This document shows, piece after piece, positions 6,566-8,024 of a stretch of 8,024 bases of DNA (position 1 is the stretch's first letter; every line of letters begins with the position of its first letter). The DNA is from REEB481 sp044360435. Lineage in GTDB: Bacteria; Bacteroidota; Bacteroidia; NS11-12g; UBA955. The notes under the pieces are model-generated. The model saw nothing but the letters and a program-made list of their open reading frames with translations, ran no database searches and had not been told where the DNA came from. The stretch lies in contig JBIKKI010000100.1 of the NCBI GenBank assembly GCA_044360435.1, forward strand, positions 1 through 8,024, written 5' to 3'. Position numbers and translations under genes: made by a program.

Positions 6566-6573
6566 AGGAAGGG
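6566..6573 (+). promoter_or_regulatory. Ribosome binding site of rpoN
   Basis: AGGAAGGG is a good Shine-Dalgarno match; its AGGA core ends 7 nt before the ATG at 6577. It decides between two nearby starts: the second ATG (6586) would be 16 nt away from the core. It is the strongest ribosome binding site in the window. Confidence 0.65.
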
Positions 6574-6576
6574 CAC

Positions 6577-8024
6577 ATGAGTTCAATGAAACAACACCTG
6601 AGTCAGAAGATGCTGCAGCGACTAAGTCCGCAGCAGATTCAGTTTATCAAGCTCCTGCAGCTCAACACGCTGGATTTTGAAGAGAAGGTGGATCAGGAGT
6701 TGCTCGACAATCCCGCGCTGGAAACCGGCAAAAACGAAGAAGAAGATACCTTTTCCAATACCGAGGAAGAGCTGGTTGCCGAAGAAGAAACCTTTTCCCG
6801 CGATGTGGACATCGACGAACTGCTGCGCTACAACGATGACGACGGTGGCTTCCGCCTGAATGAAGACTACGGCGATGAGGAGCAGCGCGAGATGCCTATT
6901 GCCAATTCCTACAGCTTTCAGGATTACCTGCTGGAACAGGCCAGGGCCACTTTCCCCAAAGAGGAAGACTTGATCCTGGCTGTACACCTGATCAACAGCA
7001 TCGAAGAAGACGGCTATTTGCGCAGAGAGCTGCGTGCCATTGTGAACGATCTGGCCTTTTCGGAGAACATCATGACCACCGAAGAGCACCTGGAACGCAT
7101 CCTCATCAAAATTCAGAATTTCGACCCGGCCGGCATTGGCGCCCGCGACCTGCAGGAATGTCTGTTGTTGCAATTGTATAAGAAGGATTACGGGAATAAC
7201 CCCGCCCTTTCCCTGGCAGAGCGCATCATCGCCGATTACATGGAAGCCTTTGGTAAGAAGCATTACGAGAAGATCAAGCGCTCCCTGAAGATTGACGATG
7301 ATCAGCTGCGCGATGCCATCAAGGAAATCACCAAGCTCACGCCCAAGCCGGGAATGACGCAGGGTGGTGCTTCCAAAACGATGTACATCGTACCCGATTT
7401 TATTGTGCGCAACGACGAAGGGCGACTGGAAGTTTTGCTGAACTCTCGGAACGCACCCGAGCTGAGGCTGAGCCCGGCCTATGCCGAAACCCTGCGCGCA
7501 TACGAAGCGGCCCCGGAGAAAGACCGCAGCATGAAAGATGCGGTGCAGTACATCAAGCAAAAGCTGGAAGGAGCGCGTTGGTTCATCGATTCGGTGAAGC
7601 AGCGGCAGCATACTTTGCTCAGCACCATGCAGGCGATTGTTGCCCGACAACACGAGTATTTTCAAGACGGCGACGAGGCCAAGCTGAAACCGATGATCCT
7701 GAAGGATATTGCCGAGAAGGTGAACCTGGACATCAGCACCATCAGCCGTGTGGCCAACAGCAAATACGTGGAAACGGATTTCGGCATCATCCCGTTGAAG
7801 TTCTTCTTCAGCGAAGGGATTGCCACCGAAGACGGAGATGAGGTTTCCAACCGCGAAATCAAGAAGATCCTGAAAGATGCCATTGAGGCGGAAGACAAAA
7901 CCAAGCCGCTCACCGACGAGGCACTGATGGAACTGCTCAAGCAACGAGGGTACCATATTGCCCGCCGCACCGTAGCGAAATACCGGGAGCAGTTGAATAT
8001 ACCCGTAGCCAGGTTGCGGAAGGA
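6577..8024 (+). CDS. rpoN: RNA polymerase sigma-54 factor, C-terminal end cut off by the window edge
   Basis: This is the alternative sigma factor that directs RNA polymerase to -24/-12 promoters and needs an AAA+ enhancer-binding protein to open DNA. The visible 482 codons hold every expected region. A Gln/Leu-rich activator-responsive region I covers about 1-48 (RLSPQQIQFIKLLQLNTLDF). An acidic linker covers about 50-105. The core-binding domain covers about 110-300, with SIEEDGYL, FDPAGIGARDLQECLL and the LTPKPG element. A helix-turn-helix lies at about 375-398 (LKDIAEKVNLDISTISRVAN). The RpoN box ARRTVAKYRE (462-471) reads the -24 element. The sequence stops after PVARLRK, where family members end within a few residues, so almost the whole gene is present. 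It is divergent from asnS with a 77-bp gap. No enhancer-binding protein is visible here. Confidence 0.95.
   Translation, partial: MSSMKQHLSQKMLQRLSPQQIQFIKLLQLNTLDFEEKVDQELLDNPALETGKNEEEDTFSNTEEELVAEEETFSRDVDIDELLRYNDDDGGFRLNEDYGDEEQREMPIANSYSFQDYLLEQARATFPKEEDLILAVHLINSIEEDGYLRRELRAIVNDLAFSENIMTTEEHLERILIKIQNFDPAGIGARDLQECLLLQLYKKDYGNNPALSLAERIIADYMEAFGKKHYEKIKRSLKIDDDQLRDAIKEITKLTPKPGMTQGGASKTMYIVPDFIVRNDEGRLEVLLNSRNAPELRLSPAYAETLRAYEAAPEKDRSMKDAVQYIKQKLEGARWFIDSVKQRQHTLLSTMQAIVARQHEYFQDGDEAKLKPMILKDIAEKVNLDISTISRVANSKYVETDFGIIPLKFFFSEGIATEDGDEVSNREIKKILKDAIEAEDKTKPLTDEALMELLKQRGYHIARRTVAKYREQLNIPVARLRK

Noticed and set aside
6622..7956. 444-codon open frame on the - strand opposite rpoN
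   Set aside because: Its codons coincide with those of rpoN read backwards. The product has no family motif, and the opposite strand encodes a complete sigma-54 domain set.

Overview
The window looks like a chromosomal housekeeping segment from a member of the Bacteroidota with moderate GC (roughly 50-55% by eye). The evidence is threefold. Three sites match the Bacteroidota -7 promoter box TAnnTTTG exactly and lie next to gene starts. Two large multi-domain parvulins of the type common in that phylum are followed by a MoxR ATPase. Shine-Dalgarno signals are mostly weak or absent. I see no tRNA, rRNA, CRISPR array, insertion sequence or phage gene.

Layout. Five genes read leftward. From right to left they are: asparaginyl-tRNA synthetase (6499-4985); a 669-residue exported parvulin-type peptidyl-prolyl isomerase (4940-2931); a SurA-like exported parvulin (2900-1548); a MoxR-family AAA+ ATPase (1575-595, overlapping the previous gene); and an RnfD/NqrB-like (UnbU-type) integral membrane protein that starts at 513 and runs off the left edge. 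One gene, rpoN (sigma-54), reads rightward from 6577 and is cut off at the right edge a few residues past the RpoN box. Coding density is very high. The only gaps are 77 bp (asnS/rpoN), 44 bp (asnS/isomerase), 30 bp (isomerase/SurA-like) and 81 bp (moxR/RnfD-like).

How the genes work together. The two exported parvulins probably act as periplasmic chaperones for outer-membrane and secreted proteins. The MoxR ATPase is translationally coupled to the second one, which suggests a shared envelope-maturation role; this is inference. The asnS/rpoN gap is divergent, and its predicted promoters face each other so that their 5' leaders would overlap. The RnfD/NqrB-like gene stands behind an imperfect palindrome and may be a separate unit.

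I do not see a clearly new biological system. The items most worth checking are: the AsnRS, which resembles the Bacillus/Thermus type rather than the E. coli type I associate with Bacteroidota and carries a coiled-coil insertion of about 75 residues; the overlapping asnS/rpoN promoters; the complementary loss of catalytic histidines in the two SurA-like parvulin domains; and the RnfD/NqrB-like gene next to moxR.
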